Source: Crocodylus rhombifer
Lineage: Eukaryota; Chordata; Crocodylia; Crocodylidae
Direction of reading: 5' to 3'
Assembly: GCA_038503035.1 (NCBI GenBank)
Contig: JAVSML010001072.1
Span: forward strand, 62,001-126,000
DNA: 64,000 bases
Under the pieces are notes generated by a model. It did no database searches, was not told the origin of the DNA, and saw only the letters and a program-made list of their open reading frames with translations. Position numbers and translations under genes: made by a program. Below, in pieces: positions 30,601-42,149 of the stretch. Positions within the stretch are counted from its first letter, which is position 1. The number at the start of each line of letters is the position of its first letter.

Positions 30601-31553
30601 AGCAGCAAGGTCTCGGTTGAAGCTGGATGGTGGTGTTTTCCCTTGCAGAGGCTGGTGATGGCCAGGCGATACGTCAGCCAAGCCAGCTGGCAGGTGGGTG
30701 TGAAGAGAGGAGATAATAGATGTCCCGAGAAGACTGGGACCCATAAGGACACTGCTTTAAAAACAGGTGCAGGGTGGCTCAGCTAATTTGAGCATTTATG
30801 GACCTCACCCTTTAACTGGCTCCAAGTTCTTGGCTGATTCTGTTCGATTCGAGCTCTTCTGCGTGATCTATCACCTGGCTCTCCAAACACCCACTTCATG
30901 GACCAGTTCCTCACTTGGTGTCACGTGGCTTTGCTCCATTGACTGCAAATCCATGGGATGCCACCACTTGAAGGGAAGCATGCCCATGGTCACCAGTCCA
31001 GCATGGATAATTGGTCTTGACTGGAATGAAAATCAGCCTTTTGCTCTTAAAAACCTCCTTGGATGAAGCTTCAGAGCAGAAGTTTCAAAGCCCTGTTGAA
31101 AGTCAATGGGGTTCAGGCCCCGAAGGCACTCAGACATGCTGAAAATGCTGTCCCTCTGCTCTTTAAACACTGAGGGGGCCTATACATGTGCAATGTAGCT
31201 GCTCCAATGTGCTAATTACAGCGCTTTGCTCTGAGGCATTGAGCCACAGCCCCAGGCAGAGGAGTGGTCGTGGGTGGGGGTGCCTCTGGGAGCATTTGTG
31301 TGCTTCTGAGTCCTCATCTTTGATGCATCTGAGTTGGATTTGAACTGCCTCTAAAATCCAGCCTCAAGGGAGGGATGTGGAATCATCTGCATGGCAATTT
31401 TACTAAACAGCATTGGTTAGAGGAAGCAAGAAAGGGCCTGGTTTTTTTCCAGGCCAAGATCTCTTTCTTGTAGGTGCAATGATGCACCTACTGCTTGGAG
31501 TGCACAGGGAGGCAGGAGACAGACCCAGCCGGGAGGGGTTCTTCAAGTCAAAC
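30601..31553. other. Unique sequence, possible MITE fragment
   Basis: CCTATACATGTGCAATG and AATGTGCTAATTACAGCG (31178-31226) resemble an end of the MITEs at 13008 and 55662, but no matching partner end was found. Otherwise nothing recognised. Confidence 0.35.
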
Positions 31554-31921
31554 ACAGAATCACAGAAAATGAGCATTGAAGAGACCTCAGGAGGTCACAT
31601 CTAGTCCAACCCCTGCTCAAAGCAGGACCAGCCCCAACTACGTCATCCCAGCCAAGGCTGTCTAACGGGGGCTTAAAAACCTCCAAAGATGGAGACTCCA
31701 CCACCTCTCTGGGCCACCTGTTCCAGTGCTTCACCACCCTCCTGGTGAGAGTTTTTTCCTGATATCTTATTTCAACCTCCCTTGCTGCAACTGGAGCCCA
31801 TTGCTCCTTGTCCTGTCGTCTGCCCCCACTGAGAACAGCCCAGCTCCAGCCTCTTTGCAGCCCCCCTGCAGGGAGTCGCAGGCTGCTGTCAAATCCCCTC
31901 TCTGTCTTCTCTTCTCCAGAC
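31554..31921 (-). mobile_element. CR1 LINE 3' portion, minus orientation
   Basis: The inverted terminus ACAGAATCACAGAAAATGAG and CAGGAGGTCACATCTAGTCC is followed by CCTGTTCCAGTGCTTCACC, TTGCTGCAACTGGAGCCC and CATTGCTCCTTGTCCTGTC. On the minus strand the tail reads RVVKHWNRWPREVVESPSL, matching the copy at 18884. A 5' truncation lies near 31921. A 246-codon minus frame (32283-31543) runs through it only by chance fusion with flanking DNA. Confidence 0.94.
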
Positions 31922-32754
31922 ACCAAATCCATTACACTGCTGATGCAAACATTTGGTGACAGCATTTCACTGAAGCTGAGACGCTGCCTCCTCCATCCTG
32001 GCCATGTCCACGCAATTAGTCGAAGGTGGAAAATTGCCTCCCCAGAAAGGATTCCCCGGGTGTCTTCTGTGTCCGCCCATGCCCTGGAGGGAGGCTGCTG
32101 TACAAGCAAGACCTGCTCCCCGGATCTGAACGGTCCTGCAAAACACAGCTGGTGACATGAGAGGCCAGGCAAGCACCGTGAAGTCCTGCCACCACTTTTC
32201 ACTCTCAGACAAGCCCAAAAGCTGGAACGTAGCACCCCACCGTGCCGCGGCCGGCAGAGCCCTCCCATCAGTGGTGCCGCCACCCAGGGCCATCAGAGCA
32301 CTCCCTAGCAAAGGACGAATTAATTAATTACCTCTGGCTTTTTTGGTTGTTGCTACAATATTGCTTTATTATTTGCCTATGCCAAAGCACCTGCCCAGCA
32401 AAGCAAATACAGGTGGAAGGAAGTTGCTTTGATTTCCAATGCACGTCGGTTCAAATCCCCTCTGGGCTGGGAAATGCTCATTTCAAACCCCCGCCTCTGT
32501 TTTCTCCCCAGCCTCCCAGTCCATGTGCTGGGAGACCCCCAGGAACATGCAGCTGCCACCAAGGGAACTGAGCGGCCCTTATGTTTGTTCAGTGAGCTGC
32601 GTAATGCGCCGTGCCGCTCGGATGAGAAGGCCCGGCCCCGCGTGGAAGGGACTACCCCTGCCTGGCTGCTCTGGCTTTTCTCCATCGCGCTCCCTGTTAT
32701 ATTTTTAAAGGCTCGCTGCAGACTAGGTGCTTCCTTTCCCAGCCTAAGCACAAC
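31922..32754. other. Unique non-coding sequence
   Basis: GAATTAATTAATTACC (32317-32332) and GCTACAATATTGCTTTATTA (32351-32370) are AT-rich spots that may be regulatory. Overlapping frames on both strands (32242-32758) show no domain. Confidence 0.45.
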
Positions 32755-32885
32755 CTAGTTGCTTATTAGTTTTCCCTTTAAAAGCGGCTTACCCGAGAGC
32801 GCAGATAAGAGCCTGACAGCTGTGCTCCGCGTTGCAGTGCGTATTACAGGAGGCCGCGTGCCACTTTAATACCCCGTGCATCGCC
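32755..32885. promoter_or_regulatory. Candidate regulatory block
   Basis: TTGCTTATTAGTTTTCCC, CAGATAAGAGCC (a GATA site), GACAGCTGTGC (an E-box) and CACTTTAATACC are combined with several CpGs (GCGTTGCAGTGCGTATTAC). Confidence 0.33.
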
Positions 32886-34190
32886 AGGCCTGTAGGCTGA
32901 GTTGTGTCAGCCTCTTCCTGTGACTCCAGAGGCAAGTCCCAGCCTGGCTGCAGGCAAAAGACCTCCTTGAACTGCCCCTGCTGGAAATGGGTATGTGACC
33001 ATCATTCTGGCTGGCAGTCTCAGCTGGCTGGACACGATACTAGCCACATGTGCTGTTCTTTGCAGACACGCTAGCCCAGCTAGTCCAGGTGGACCTTTAG
33101 CCTTTGTTTCCACTGCTTCTGATGCGTTTCCAGTCGCCTTCCTTGCCCTTGCCTGGTAAAATAGCTGCACCCCCCCCAACCCTTTGTGATCTCCAGGGCT
33201 TAATTTTCCTTCCCGCATTTGATGCATTTCATTCCCTCCTCCATGTACAAAGGGGAGAACAATGTACCGTAAGAGGGAACCAAATAGGAAAGGCCTTGAA
33301 GAAATGCAGCAACCTTCTTACTGAAAAGGATGTTTAAGCAGAGGTGATGGAGGAGCCTGGCGGGAGATGGCTGGGTGAATTACTTTAATGCGATTCTCCT
33401 GCAGGCCAGATGCAGTTTAAAAATAGATCCTTTTATTCACAGGTTTGGGCAACCCCATTCTGCCCTCGGCTTTCTGTGCTTGCCCACGCCGTTTGGAGAA
33501 CGTAAAGCAAAATGGAGGTAGGGGACTCCCCCAGGACTGCACAGAGGAGCTAGGGAGAGCTTGTGCATCCATGCCGGCCACCCTGTAGTCCAGCGCACAA
33601 ATTGTGCAGGGCAAATTCTGGCCGTAGCACTGTCTTTGATAGTGGAGGCTGCCCCACTGGCTCTGGGATGCAGATGGACTTGTATGCAGCCACTTCTGAG
33701 CTCCCACATGTGGGAAGTGGAAATGAAGCACGAGTCTTGTGTTGACCCTCTCTGCCCTAAAGGGGCACCCACCTCTAATGACTGAGCAAGAGGCTGCAAA
33801 GAGCCCCTTCATCCTAGAAGAGAGGAGGGTGAAGGGTGTAGTCTGGTCTCTAATGTTTTCCCCAGGCAGGGTAGAGTTGTTTCATGTGGAGGGAAACCAG
33901 CTTGCTGTGTCCCTTCCTCACTGCAGGGGGACATTAAGTAGAGAAATAAACTTCCCCCACTGCTGGTTACCTGCCCTGGGTTAGGCCTCTCCACAAGCGA
34001 TTCGTGGAACAGCTCGTCTCGGGGTGGGCTGACGTGGTGCTCGGCAGCATCTTGCGACACGGGCGGTGGGTGCCCTTGCTCGCTGCCTGGTGTGCACATC
34101 TGTTACACCCGAGTGACCTCTAGCACCAGAGGTTGTGTGTGCGCGAGTCTGACCAGCGACGGAGCATGCACAGTGAAGCACGGTGGGGCA
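32886..34190. other. Unique sequence with CpG-rich end
   Basis: Frames up to 131 codons (33417-33812, minus) have no known domain. CpGs become frequent from 34000 to 34160 (ACACGGGCGG, GTGTGCGCGAG). AATTACTTTAATGCGATTC near 33376 is an isolated AT-rich motif. Confidence 0.42.
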
Positions 34191-34191
34191 T

Positions 34192-34240
34192 TTACGGGTG
34201 TCTAGACAAGCGGGGAAGCAATTGATGGGTGTCTAGACAC
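34192..34240. repeat. Paired GGGTGTCTAGACA motif
   Basis: GGGTGTCTAGACA occurs at 34196-34208 and again at 34227-34239. Each holds the 10-bp palindrome TGTCTAGACA. A related GGCTAGACATG lies at 34295. It may be the terminus of a MITE related to the GGGTGCATCTACACG elements, but no full element can be traced. Confidence 0.55.
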
Positions 34241-35029
34241 GACACCAGGCATTACAGCACACTGTGCGATGTGCCCCTGCAGCTCTCAGGCCGAGGCTAG
34301 ACATGATTAATGACAAGAGCTATTTGTAGTGGAGCAGGGACTAAGTTCATCTCGGACCAGGCTTTGGACCTGGAGCTCGCACCAGTGCTCATCTTGCCTG
34401 GAATATGGGCTTGTCTTCATAGTAGTGTTTTACCCCTGATTGCCGATTAGCTTGAAGTAGACGTGCTGTAGTAGAGGCTTGAGATAAGTACACCGGGAGA
34501 GCCGGTTATAAGTTACCTAGGCTGAACTCGGCACAAATAAGATCTGGCTACAAACTCCATCGTGCCTCTCCTGGGTGCTAGCACTCACTTGACCCAGACA
34601 GAGTCCATCACAACATGGCAGGCAGAGATGGATCCGGTTTCTGCAGCTCCCTGCTGCACAGGCTTTCAGCTGGCAACCATCAGCTGCATGAAGCCGCCAG
34701 GCTGACTGCGCAATCAATAGCTATCTGCATTATGCACGGAGCAAGGAACGGGCTGAATGGACTCAAGGGACCCTCTGGGAAAAGGAGGAAACAGCCTCGC
34801 AGCAAGGAGGAAGGATGAAAAACTAGGAGCCAAGTACCAAGCAGCTGAGGAAACGGGGGTTCAGAGCCAGGGGAGGGGTTCTTGGGAAGAAGAGAAGTGG
34901 AGCCAAGTCCCCCATTCATCCCAGTGCCACAGCCTTCTGCACTGGGCACAGTATCCAAGGTCAAGTCCCCGTCTGGGCATCTGCTGTGTAGCCAACTCGC
35001 TGCTTGGGCGGGACTCAGCAGAGATCTGG
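34241..35029. other. Unique non-coding sequence
   Basis: CAATCAATAGCTATCTGCATTA (split near 34710-34732) is the only AT-rich motif of note. A 171-codon minus frame (34680-35195) is unrecognised. Confidence 0.42.
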
Positions 35030-35105
35030 GATTAGGTCCTGCCTCTGGCACCGACTGTCTGTGTGACCCCGGGTCAGTCACCTCCTCCCTTTGTGCCTCT
35101 GTTGC
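35030..35105 (+). repeat. MIR-like SINE core, plus orientation
   Basis: GGATTAGGTCCTGCCTCTGG, CTGTCTGTGTGACCCCGGG and CACCTCCTCCCTTTGTGCC, TCTGTTGC follow the core order; the 3' half is missing. Confidence 0.72.
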
Positions 35106-35264
35106 ACTTCTGTACCACGAGGGAACTTCTCTCTCCCTCTCCTTCTCCTTCTCCCCTTTGCCTATTGCAAGGATGAAGAGACCAGCCCTGGGCAAGGCAC
35201 TTGGGCTGGACTTTCAGGTCATTTCAAAAACAGAAATTCTTCGGTTCCTTAATTTAAGACCAGT

Positions 35265-35410
35265 GTGACCTGGCAATTAGTCATAGGACAGGCTGAGGCC
35301 CAATTAAGATAAACAGCCCGACGTAATGGAAATGGTAATGTGTCCAGGAGAAGCCATCTGAGTTATGGTCTCAATTTTCTCCATGCCTGATGGATTTGAA
35401 ATAAGTTCAA
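35265..35410. promoter_or_regulatory. Candidate enhancer-like block
   Basis: GGCAATTAGTCATAGG, CCCAATTAAGATAAACAGCC and GTAATGGAAATGGTAATGTG are followed by TCTCAATTTTCTCC. No repeat landmarks. Confidence 0.36.
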
Positions 35411-35814
35411 AGCAGGTCAAGTGCTCGACTTTTCATTTGCTGATCTCACACAAAGCGTGTCCATCCATCTCAGCCCCCACTCTTCCAGGAGCCAGGGCCG
35501 GACTCAACGGCCCCTTGTCAGCCTCTTCCCCTCAGGCGGGACCCATGCCAGAGTCCCTCCGTCCTGCCTCCCCCTGCAAAGCGGCCCTGAAATGCAGTCC
35601 GAGGGCTGGCAAGCAGCAGGCCTGGGAGCTCCAGGCAGGGAAGTGTCATTTCCCATTCACTTTGCCGTTCATCTTCCGTCTGGTACTTCCCAGGCTTTTC
35701 CATCATACATTAATCAATCTAGACCTGAAAGGGGAGTGCAAAGCAAGGCCAGGCCTTTGCGGGCGTTCTCCAAGGCTCGCCGTCCCCCAGCCGCACCCCC
35801 GCCTGGCACCGGGG
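35411..35814. other. GC-rich unique sequence
   Basis: Two overlapping plus frames of 178 and 181 codons (35365-35901; 35421-35966) and a minus frame of 166 are mutually exclusive; no domain recognised. ATACATTAATCAATCTAG (35705-35722) is AT-rich. Confidence 0.4.
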
Positions 35815-36010
35815 CTGCAGTGCAGAGCATTGCTTCTGAAGTCATTGCAATGCACAGGAGAGTGTCGGGGCTGGCAGCGCAGCCTTGGCAGCCAGAGGTA
35901 ATTGCCTGGCTCATTGTCTGGGAGGATGCAAGCCGGTTGTATGACAGCATGTTGCAGTCATTGTAGCAGCAGCAGCGGGTAATGATCACTTGTGTGCGGC
36001 ATTTACAAAC
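35815..36010. promoter_or_regulatory. Candidate enhancer-like block
   Basis: GAAGTCATTGCAATGCAC, GAGGTAATTGCCTGGCTC, GCTCATTGTCTGGG, GCAGTCATTGTAGC, a short (AGC)n, and GGGTAATGATCAC occur within 180 bases; CATTG (SOX-like ATTGT/ACAAT) motifs repeat five times. Confidence 0.35.
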
Positions 36011-37084
36011 CCCACGGGCTGGTAATGGCAGGGCCGGGCTCCAGCTGTGCAGAGATGAGGGGGGTGGGAGGGCGAAGGGAACCAAGAGCAATACAAGCCC
36101 AGTGCCAAGGGCATCGTGGCGGTGGCCCCTGATGGATAATGGCTTCAGAGAGGGCCCTGCACTGAAGGTGCCTGGCACCACCAAGCTCTCCGCTGTCCCC
36201 AGGAAGGACCCCACCGCCCAAGGGACATCCTCTCAGTTTGAGATTTGTTTTGTTCGTTGCCCACGCTGGAGGAATCGCAGCTCTCCGAGCAATCCTGATG
36301 CACCCGAACGAGTTCGCTTGGGCACGGCTGGCAGCACAGCAGCCACAGCACAGAGCTCGGTGCTGGTTGCACCCCAGCATCACCTGCAGAAATCGTCATG
36401 TGCCAAGTGGGGTTGATCCACAGCCTGGCAGCAGGGCCCAACACCCACAACACTGCTGCTTCCCTGCTACGGGGAAATCTTCCTCTTTATTGCTACCAAG
36501 GGTGGGTGGCTGGGAACGACCAAGCCTGGGGCTCTCCTCCTTTGCCTCAATCCCATGCACTCTTCTTTGCAGGTGTAATCAGGCCCATGCAGCGCTAACC
36601 TTTCCTGAATGGCCGGCATGTCCCTACCTAGCCATGATAGCATTAAAATTATAGTCATTACAGTGATGCTCTCTAGTCCTGAGTGCTCCTGCAACCCGCA
36701 GGCTTCTCAGCACCTTCACTCACGTCTGCTAGAGCTCCACCAAGAAACTTCCCCCCCGGCTCCCGGGAGGTGGCAGCTGGGTAAAGGAACTGACTGTGCC
36801 CCTCTTGCTGGCTGAAGGAGATTCTGCATTGCCGCTGTTCACATATGCTGCAGTAAAAGAGTGTATAGGGAGGCTCACATAGGAACCGGGTAAGATTTTG
36901 CTGAAGTGTAAGTCGAGAGCATCGTTCCCAGAGGTGGCACATAGGACCTGGCATCAAAAAGAGGGTCAAACTGAAAATGAAGTGCAAGCCTTTAAGCGAA
37001 AGCAACAATGCACCAAAACAGCTGAAGGGAGGAGGCGGCAGAAAATGGACTGCTGCTATTGGGCTGGCTGCAGTGGAGGAGGTC
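36011..37084. other. GC-rich unique sequence
   Basis: ATGATAGCATTAAAATTATAG (split near 36632-36653) is an isolated AT motif. Overlapping frames of 126-200 codons on both strands match nothing known. Confidence 0.4.
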
Positions 37085-37205
37085 AGAGCAAACGAGCGTG
37101 CTGCTGGCGGCAGCCTCGTGGCTCTCCGAACGGTCGCAGTGGGCTCTGAGCACAGCGGGGGAGCGGGGGGGCGCGAGTGGCCCAGACAGCTGAGCGGCCC
37201 GGGAC
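37085..37205. other. CpG-dense patch
   Basis: Roughly fourteen CpGs in 120 bases (AACGAGCGTG, CTCCGAACGGTCGC, GCGGGGGGGCGCGAG, GAGCGGCCCGGG). It sits directly beside the 3' end of the longest minus-strand open frame. No TATA box was seen. Confidence 0.42.
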
Positions 37206-37211
37206 AGCACC

Positions 37212-38087
37212 TCAGTGACGTCCCCAGCAGGTTGTCACCAAACTCTGTTCTTTGTCCAACGTGCAAAGGCAGCACAGTCTGACTGCGGCAGCGGTCCGGC
37301 CTGGCCGCGTCTTAACTCTGCATCCGGACCTGGACATTTGGGCTCCTAGAAGCTTGCGAGACGACTCCCAAGATACCGACTTACTGAAACGAAGAGCCGA
37401 TTCCTTTTTCCCGGTACCATTTGGATTTCTCCTGGCAACACCCTGAGAAAATCCTGGGTCATCTCTGCTATGGGTCGCAAAAGAGCTCCATTGCATGTCA
37501 GAGTTGCTTGGGGTTTTAAAGCAATGGTCTCTCTCATCTTGTCCCACCACGAGGCACACATCTCCACCTGCACCCCCTAACCTGAATGGCGCATGCCTGT
37601 AGGATATGTCGCGAACAGGGTAAAGAGCAGGGACTCTTGGCTTCTGCCCGTAGATGGGGACGCCTATAAGGAGCATAATCACTTTCCTGTGATCAAAAGA
37701 CCAGACTGGAGGAAAGGTAGAGCCCAAGTTACCAACCACATGGTGCAAGAGGGTCTGTAGGAGAAGCAGTATTGCCAACACCAACCCTTCAAAAATCTGC
37801 CGCACCGCCTCCAAGAAATCCAGAGACTGGCTTTGAACTCGTGAGCTCTTTTTTGAACAATAAATGTTGGGCTCCTTTCCTTGTCCTTCCAGTTCCTGCG
37901 TCTTGGCAGTGTGTGGGCCGGGAACTTGCCTCTTTTCCTCCTTCCCAGGAGCGGAGGGGATTGTGCCTCTATCATTTCCAGCAGCTGGGACTTTGAAAAA
38001 AAGTGCTGAACATAGGGAGACCCATGCTAAAAGGGAGAGATCTGCCGATACCGGCAGCTTCCCATGCTGCTTTCCCTGCACAGTCAC
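37212..38087 (-). other. Longest open frame (291 codons), coding status doubtful
   Basis: This is the longest ATG-started frame in the window. The deduced protein has no domain I recognise. A hydrophobic run, LVLAILLLLQTLLHHVVG, lies near residues 105-122 and would suit one membrane helix. The C-terminal part is basic and rich in Ser/Cys/Arg. It has no family resemblance, and several overlapping frames share the region. A chance frame in GC-rich DNA is most likely; a decayed gene or lineage-specific exon is the alternative. Confidence 0.12.
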
Positions 38088-38799
38088 ATGGACTAGGCCT
38101 TTCTATTGAGGCCAGACAAGAGCCAAAGCAAGGTGCATTGTAAGCTAGCAGATCTGCAGCTTCAAAACCTCCCCGGCTGGAAACCAATCTCCTTTTTAAC
38201 TCCCAGATCAATACAGCTCCCTCCCTATTTGTGTGAAGCAACAGTGCCATCCAGCGGCTGTCGCTCGGTGGCCAAGGTGTGTCCCACCTCCCCTGTCCCC
38301 AGGTGCGGAGCCTTTCCACTTGCCTTCTCCTTGGAGTCAGCCCGGCTGTCATTACCTTACCAGGCTCGGCATATGGGTAACTGGACATTAATACAGATGT
38401 TCATGGCTGGGGATGAGGTCACCAAAGCCATTATCATTGCCTGCTTAGCATCACTGAAGGTGCACTGTTGTCTTGGGGGAGGCCTCCACTGAAAGCAGCA
38501 GCGCAGAGCGATCGCTCTCAACGTAGAAAGCAGCATGGCAGGGCTAGTTTTCTGGGGCAAGTTTCAGTCGCCCAGACAGCACTTGCTCCATGTCACAGGC
38601 AATTAACTCCCCAACCCCACTCTGCTGAGTCACTTCTGCAGCCAGTTGCATCCCTCCACTGCACAGCCCACCCGCAGCACCCAAGGGGGGAGGCTGAAGG
38701 CATCAGTATAAGCAGTGTCATTATCAACGCTGGCCCAGGAAGGTCCTCAGTCTGGTTTGGCAAGGCGCTAGCCAGCTTCCTCGCGTGCTGGCACTGCTT
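38088..38799. other. Unique non-coding sequence
   Basis: GGTAACTGGACATTAATACAG (split near 38376-38396) and AAAGCCATTATCATTGCC (38425-38442) are weak enhancer-like words. Frames of 128-155 codons are unrecognised. Confidence 0.4.
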
Positions 38800-38915
38800 C
38801 CGGCCAATATTGCTGAGGCTCGCCATGATATTTATACGTCGTTCCTCCTGGTGCACCATTAAAAGCAATGCCTGCGCAGTTAAAATGCCTGCTGTTCTGA
38901 TCTGGGATGGCGCCG
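38800..38915. promoter_or_regulatory. Candidate regulatory block
   Basis: GGCCAATATTGCTGAGGC, GATATTTATACGTCG, CACCATTAAAAGCAATGCC and GCAGTTAAAATGCC form a compact AT-containing block with three CpGs, between GC-rich flanks. Confidence 0.3.
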
Positions 38916-41559
38916 GTCTGTTTGGAATGGCATGAAAGAGAGAGAGGCTTTGGGAATATACATTTTTCTATGCCTTTATACCTTTTAATATATATGTTGC
39001 TGTGTAGCTGGTAAGCATTTGAAGCACCAGGAGGTAAATCGTGTATTGATGTGGAGGCAGCCTGGCTCTCTGGACTCCTGCTGGGATGTGACGGGGACAT
39101 CTCTCTTGATTTTAATTGTTCGCTGGAACAATCTCCTGCCTCCCCTCCCCTAGTCCAATTTCTTTGGTTCTCAGGCCAGGGATTCCTGAGATTGGCCTTC
39201 TGATCTCTGGTTGTTTTACAAACCTCTGCACTGCTATTCCCTCCGAATCAATGGGCTGCAATACTTCCCTGAGTTGGGATCAAAGATTCCCCTACTTATA
39301 CAGGGCCACGTCAGCCCGTAGATTGCACTCTATTAGGCTGTGCTCAAATGGACACGGTGGAAGGATGGAAACAACCCAGTTCCCTTCTCATTCTGCATTT
39401 TAGCAGGACACCTGTTACCCTAAGAGTCCCAAACAGCAGAGCTCAGCCCGCGTTGGTGCAGCGGCTGCTGGCATTGATGCCTCCCTTGTCTGTCCTGCTC
39501 TCTCCCTTCACCTTCATGACTGTGGCTGGCTCTGGGGACCTTTGGACCAAACCTTTGCTACTTAGGTACCTGCAGGGCCGACGTTCTTATGTTCCTATGC
39601 CCCCATTAAAAATGCAAAGCATCTTTTGGGATCCCATTTTGCATGCGTTATACTATGAACTCCAGTCCAGACTTCAGCTACTCAAGCAAAGGGGAACCCA
39701 GCTTCTCCAAAGAGAAAGGATTCATAGACACTTGTTTCAGAGGGAAGTGTGCGCTCAGTTCTTGCATCCCCATTTAAAGAGGCTATTGAAACAGCAGAGG
39801 GGGGGCCAGGGAAACGATTCAACCAAGAGCAGGGCAAGTCCTGCAGCCACTTGCTCAGCCCTGTGGGGTTTGCACATGCTTGGAGCCCACGTTCTGCCTC
39901 GTGAAGTCTTCCGGGCAAACACTCTCACCACCTTAGCGGCAGACTTTTTGCCTGGGAAATGCCAACGTATGTTCTTAGCATTGCAAGCCTCCAAGCTCAG
40001 GCAAAGGCTGGTGTGAGACTCCTCACTCCCCTGACCCCTGTTATCTCCTCTCTGCTCCTCCTGGGTTTCCCCTCTCTTCCCAAGCACACGCAGCACGTGG
40101 CACTGTGCAGGCCCCAAGTGCAGCAGCCATTAATCTTCATTCCCGAAGCTGGAGGCCAGGAGTCCGGGAGGAGCCGGAGCCGCGGAGCAGAGCGGCTTCC
40201 CGGCAGCCAGCGAGCATCTGGCCAAGTCCAAAACTGCAGCGTGAGGAGAGAGAGCTGTTTTGTCCTGGCAGCATGAGGCCAGTTCCTGCATCCATTGGGG
40301 ATGGCTGGCAGCAAAGATGCTCCCAGGAGCTGGCTTCGGACACGTCCAACAGCAGGTTTTTTGGCTCCTCCAGGACACCAGCTTGTAGCGATTACAAAGC
40401 CCACCCTCCTCCTCCTCCCCTCTGAGCAGTGCCGCTGGGCTCTGTGATTTCCTGCCCGTGGCACCAGAAATAGAGGCTGGTGCATCTTCTGAGTCTCTAG
40501 GGTCTCATCCAAGCCCCATACAAGTCAATGGGAGCCTTGTCTTGGTTTCAGTGCACCCGCGATGAGATCCCTCTCATGAAGCAAGAGGAGGAAGGTGGGG
40601 TGTTTATGCTGGCGTGTAACAAAAAACATCAAGGTGGAAGGGAAACTCCCAGGCATGGGAAGAAGGGTGTTACTTCTACCAGCAGCTCTCACGGCTTCGA
40701 AAGCAGCCCAGCTCAGGGGGGATGAACAGAAAGCAAGAATCCAGACCCAGCTCTGAGACCTTCCTGCATCTCAGGGCCATAATGTGCATCCGCTCCCTGG
40801 CTCAGCTGGGCTCAACGTCTGTGTCTTTAAAGGCAAATTTAAAAGAGATGCCAGACCCTGGCCCCGCTGAAGCTTGCAAAGAGTTTGAACATGCATTTCA
40901 CTGGGGCGCACATTTCCCCTGGGTCTTTAACCAGCAGTTGAAGTCCCCCAGATTGGCCATTTGCTTTTCTCATCTTGGTGGGAATTGCTACCGTCCCACT
41001 GTGGACGACTGGGAAGGAGACAGGGGAGCAGAGGCCTTGCTGACGCCTGCTGTTCCCAACTCCCTGAGACCTGTCCTCCCCTCACCCTTTGCTGCAGGCT
41101 TCCTCCAAGCCCCAAAATGGTAAAACTGAGAGTGCTGCATGAGGGCCTGCACGCTGCGGCCTCCCTCCCCTCTCCTCCAGGCTTCCCTCATTGCCTGCCT
41201 CCACCCTTCTGCCCCAGCCTTTGGAGTTTGTCATTTCTAAGGTGGTTTCAAAGCAGAGGGACCCGCAGGTTGGACAATAAAAACCCTCTAGAAGTGCAGC
41301 AGAGGTTCACCTAGCGCAGCTCCACCGAGCTCTACAGGGGACGTGAGTCCCAGCTGAGACCATCTCAGCCCAGTTCATACCTGGAGATGCCTGCTTTTAG
41401 CTGCCCTGGCCAATCTGCTGCCTCTAGGTGATCTTTCTCCCATAGCCCAGCTTGCCCCGGCATCCCTTCTGACAAGGACCAGTGCCTGGCTGCTGCAAAA
41501 GGAGGGGTAAAAACTCTACAGCAGGTAGTTTTGGGCTGACCTGGGTGTTAGGCATGTTT
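38916..41559. other. Unique, mostly GC-rich sequence
   Basis: It contains a 222-codon plus frame (39348-40016) with no known domain. A GC/CpG-rich spot at 40155-40245 (GAGCCGGAGCCGCGGAGC) is also present. GTTCTTATGTTCCTATG (39583-39599) resembles an L3/CR1 tail without its body. Nothing else recognised. Confidence 0.42.
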
Positions 41560-41725
41560 TCTCCCCAACTCATCCATGGCCTGGAACATGGGGGTTCCCA
41601 GAGCCCTTAGTTATTTGCTGGTGCTCTGGATGTTCACCTCCTCCACATCAACTCTTAGCCTTGTGGCAATGAGTCCCACAGGTTAACAGGAGTAGAAAAA
41701 AAACAGGTTTCATCTGCTGCATGTT
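41560..41725 (-). mobile_element. L3-like CR1-group LINE fragment
   Basis: TTAGTTATTTGCTGGTGCTC, TTGTGGCAATGAGTCCCACA and GGTTAACAGG, then ACAGGTTTCATCTGCTGC match the inverted L3/CR1 segment around 'GGCAACGAGTTCCACAGGTTAA' and 'AAACCTGCTGCC'. It is old and truncated. It probably belongs to the same family as 46497-46665. Confidence 0.55.
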
Positions 41726-42149
41726 CTGTCCCAGAAGGGGAATGGCCCGGTCCTCTCTTGTGCCTCACTTCGGGCCAGCAAACACCATGCCCTACTTAGC
41801 AAACAGATGCATCTTGGTAATGTAATTAGAGGTTTTGCAAATCAGGAAATGACCTTCCCCCAAAGAGGAGTAGCTGGTAAGGCTCAGCTGACCCAGCTTT
41901 CTTGGCAGCATCAGACCGATGACAGAGAAGATCCTATTGCCAGCGTGAAAAATCAGTCTGCAGAGCCCCGGCCACAATCTCAGGAGACCCTGCCACTGCC
42001 AGGATCTCCAAAATGCAGCTGGGAACCTCTCTCTCACACACGTACACATACATGCGCATACCAGCAGCATTGCCGACAGGTGCAGGGGATGGGGGAGGGC
42101 ATCGTTGGACTGTTTTGATCTTTCCGATCAAGGCAGCAATTTTTCCACC
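41726..42149. other. Unique non-coding sequence
   Basis: A short ACACACGTACACATACATG tract at 42036-42054. No gene recognised. Confidence 0.42.

Noticed and set aside
31543..32283. 246-codon minus-strand frame containing CR1 protein motifs
   Set aside because: Only the last third is CR1-derived; the first part is unrelated flanking sequence, so it is a chance fusion across the CR1 truncation point and is covered by the CR1 entry.
32448..32460. Box-B-like GGTTCAAATCCCC
   Set aside because: No acceptor stem, D-arm or box A at the right distance upstream; likely chance.
39583..39599. GTTCTTATGTTCCTATG resembling an L3/CR1 tail
   Set aside because: The upstream sequence lacks the 'CTGGGCTAGATGGACC' region that must precede it.
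39348..40016. 222-codon plus-strand open frame
   Set aside because: No recognisable domain, overlapping frames on the other strand, GC-rich context that lowers stop density, no CpG island or splice context.
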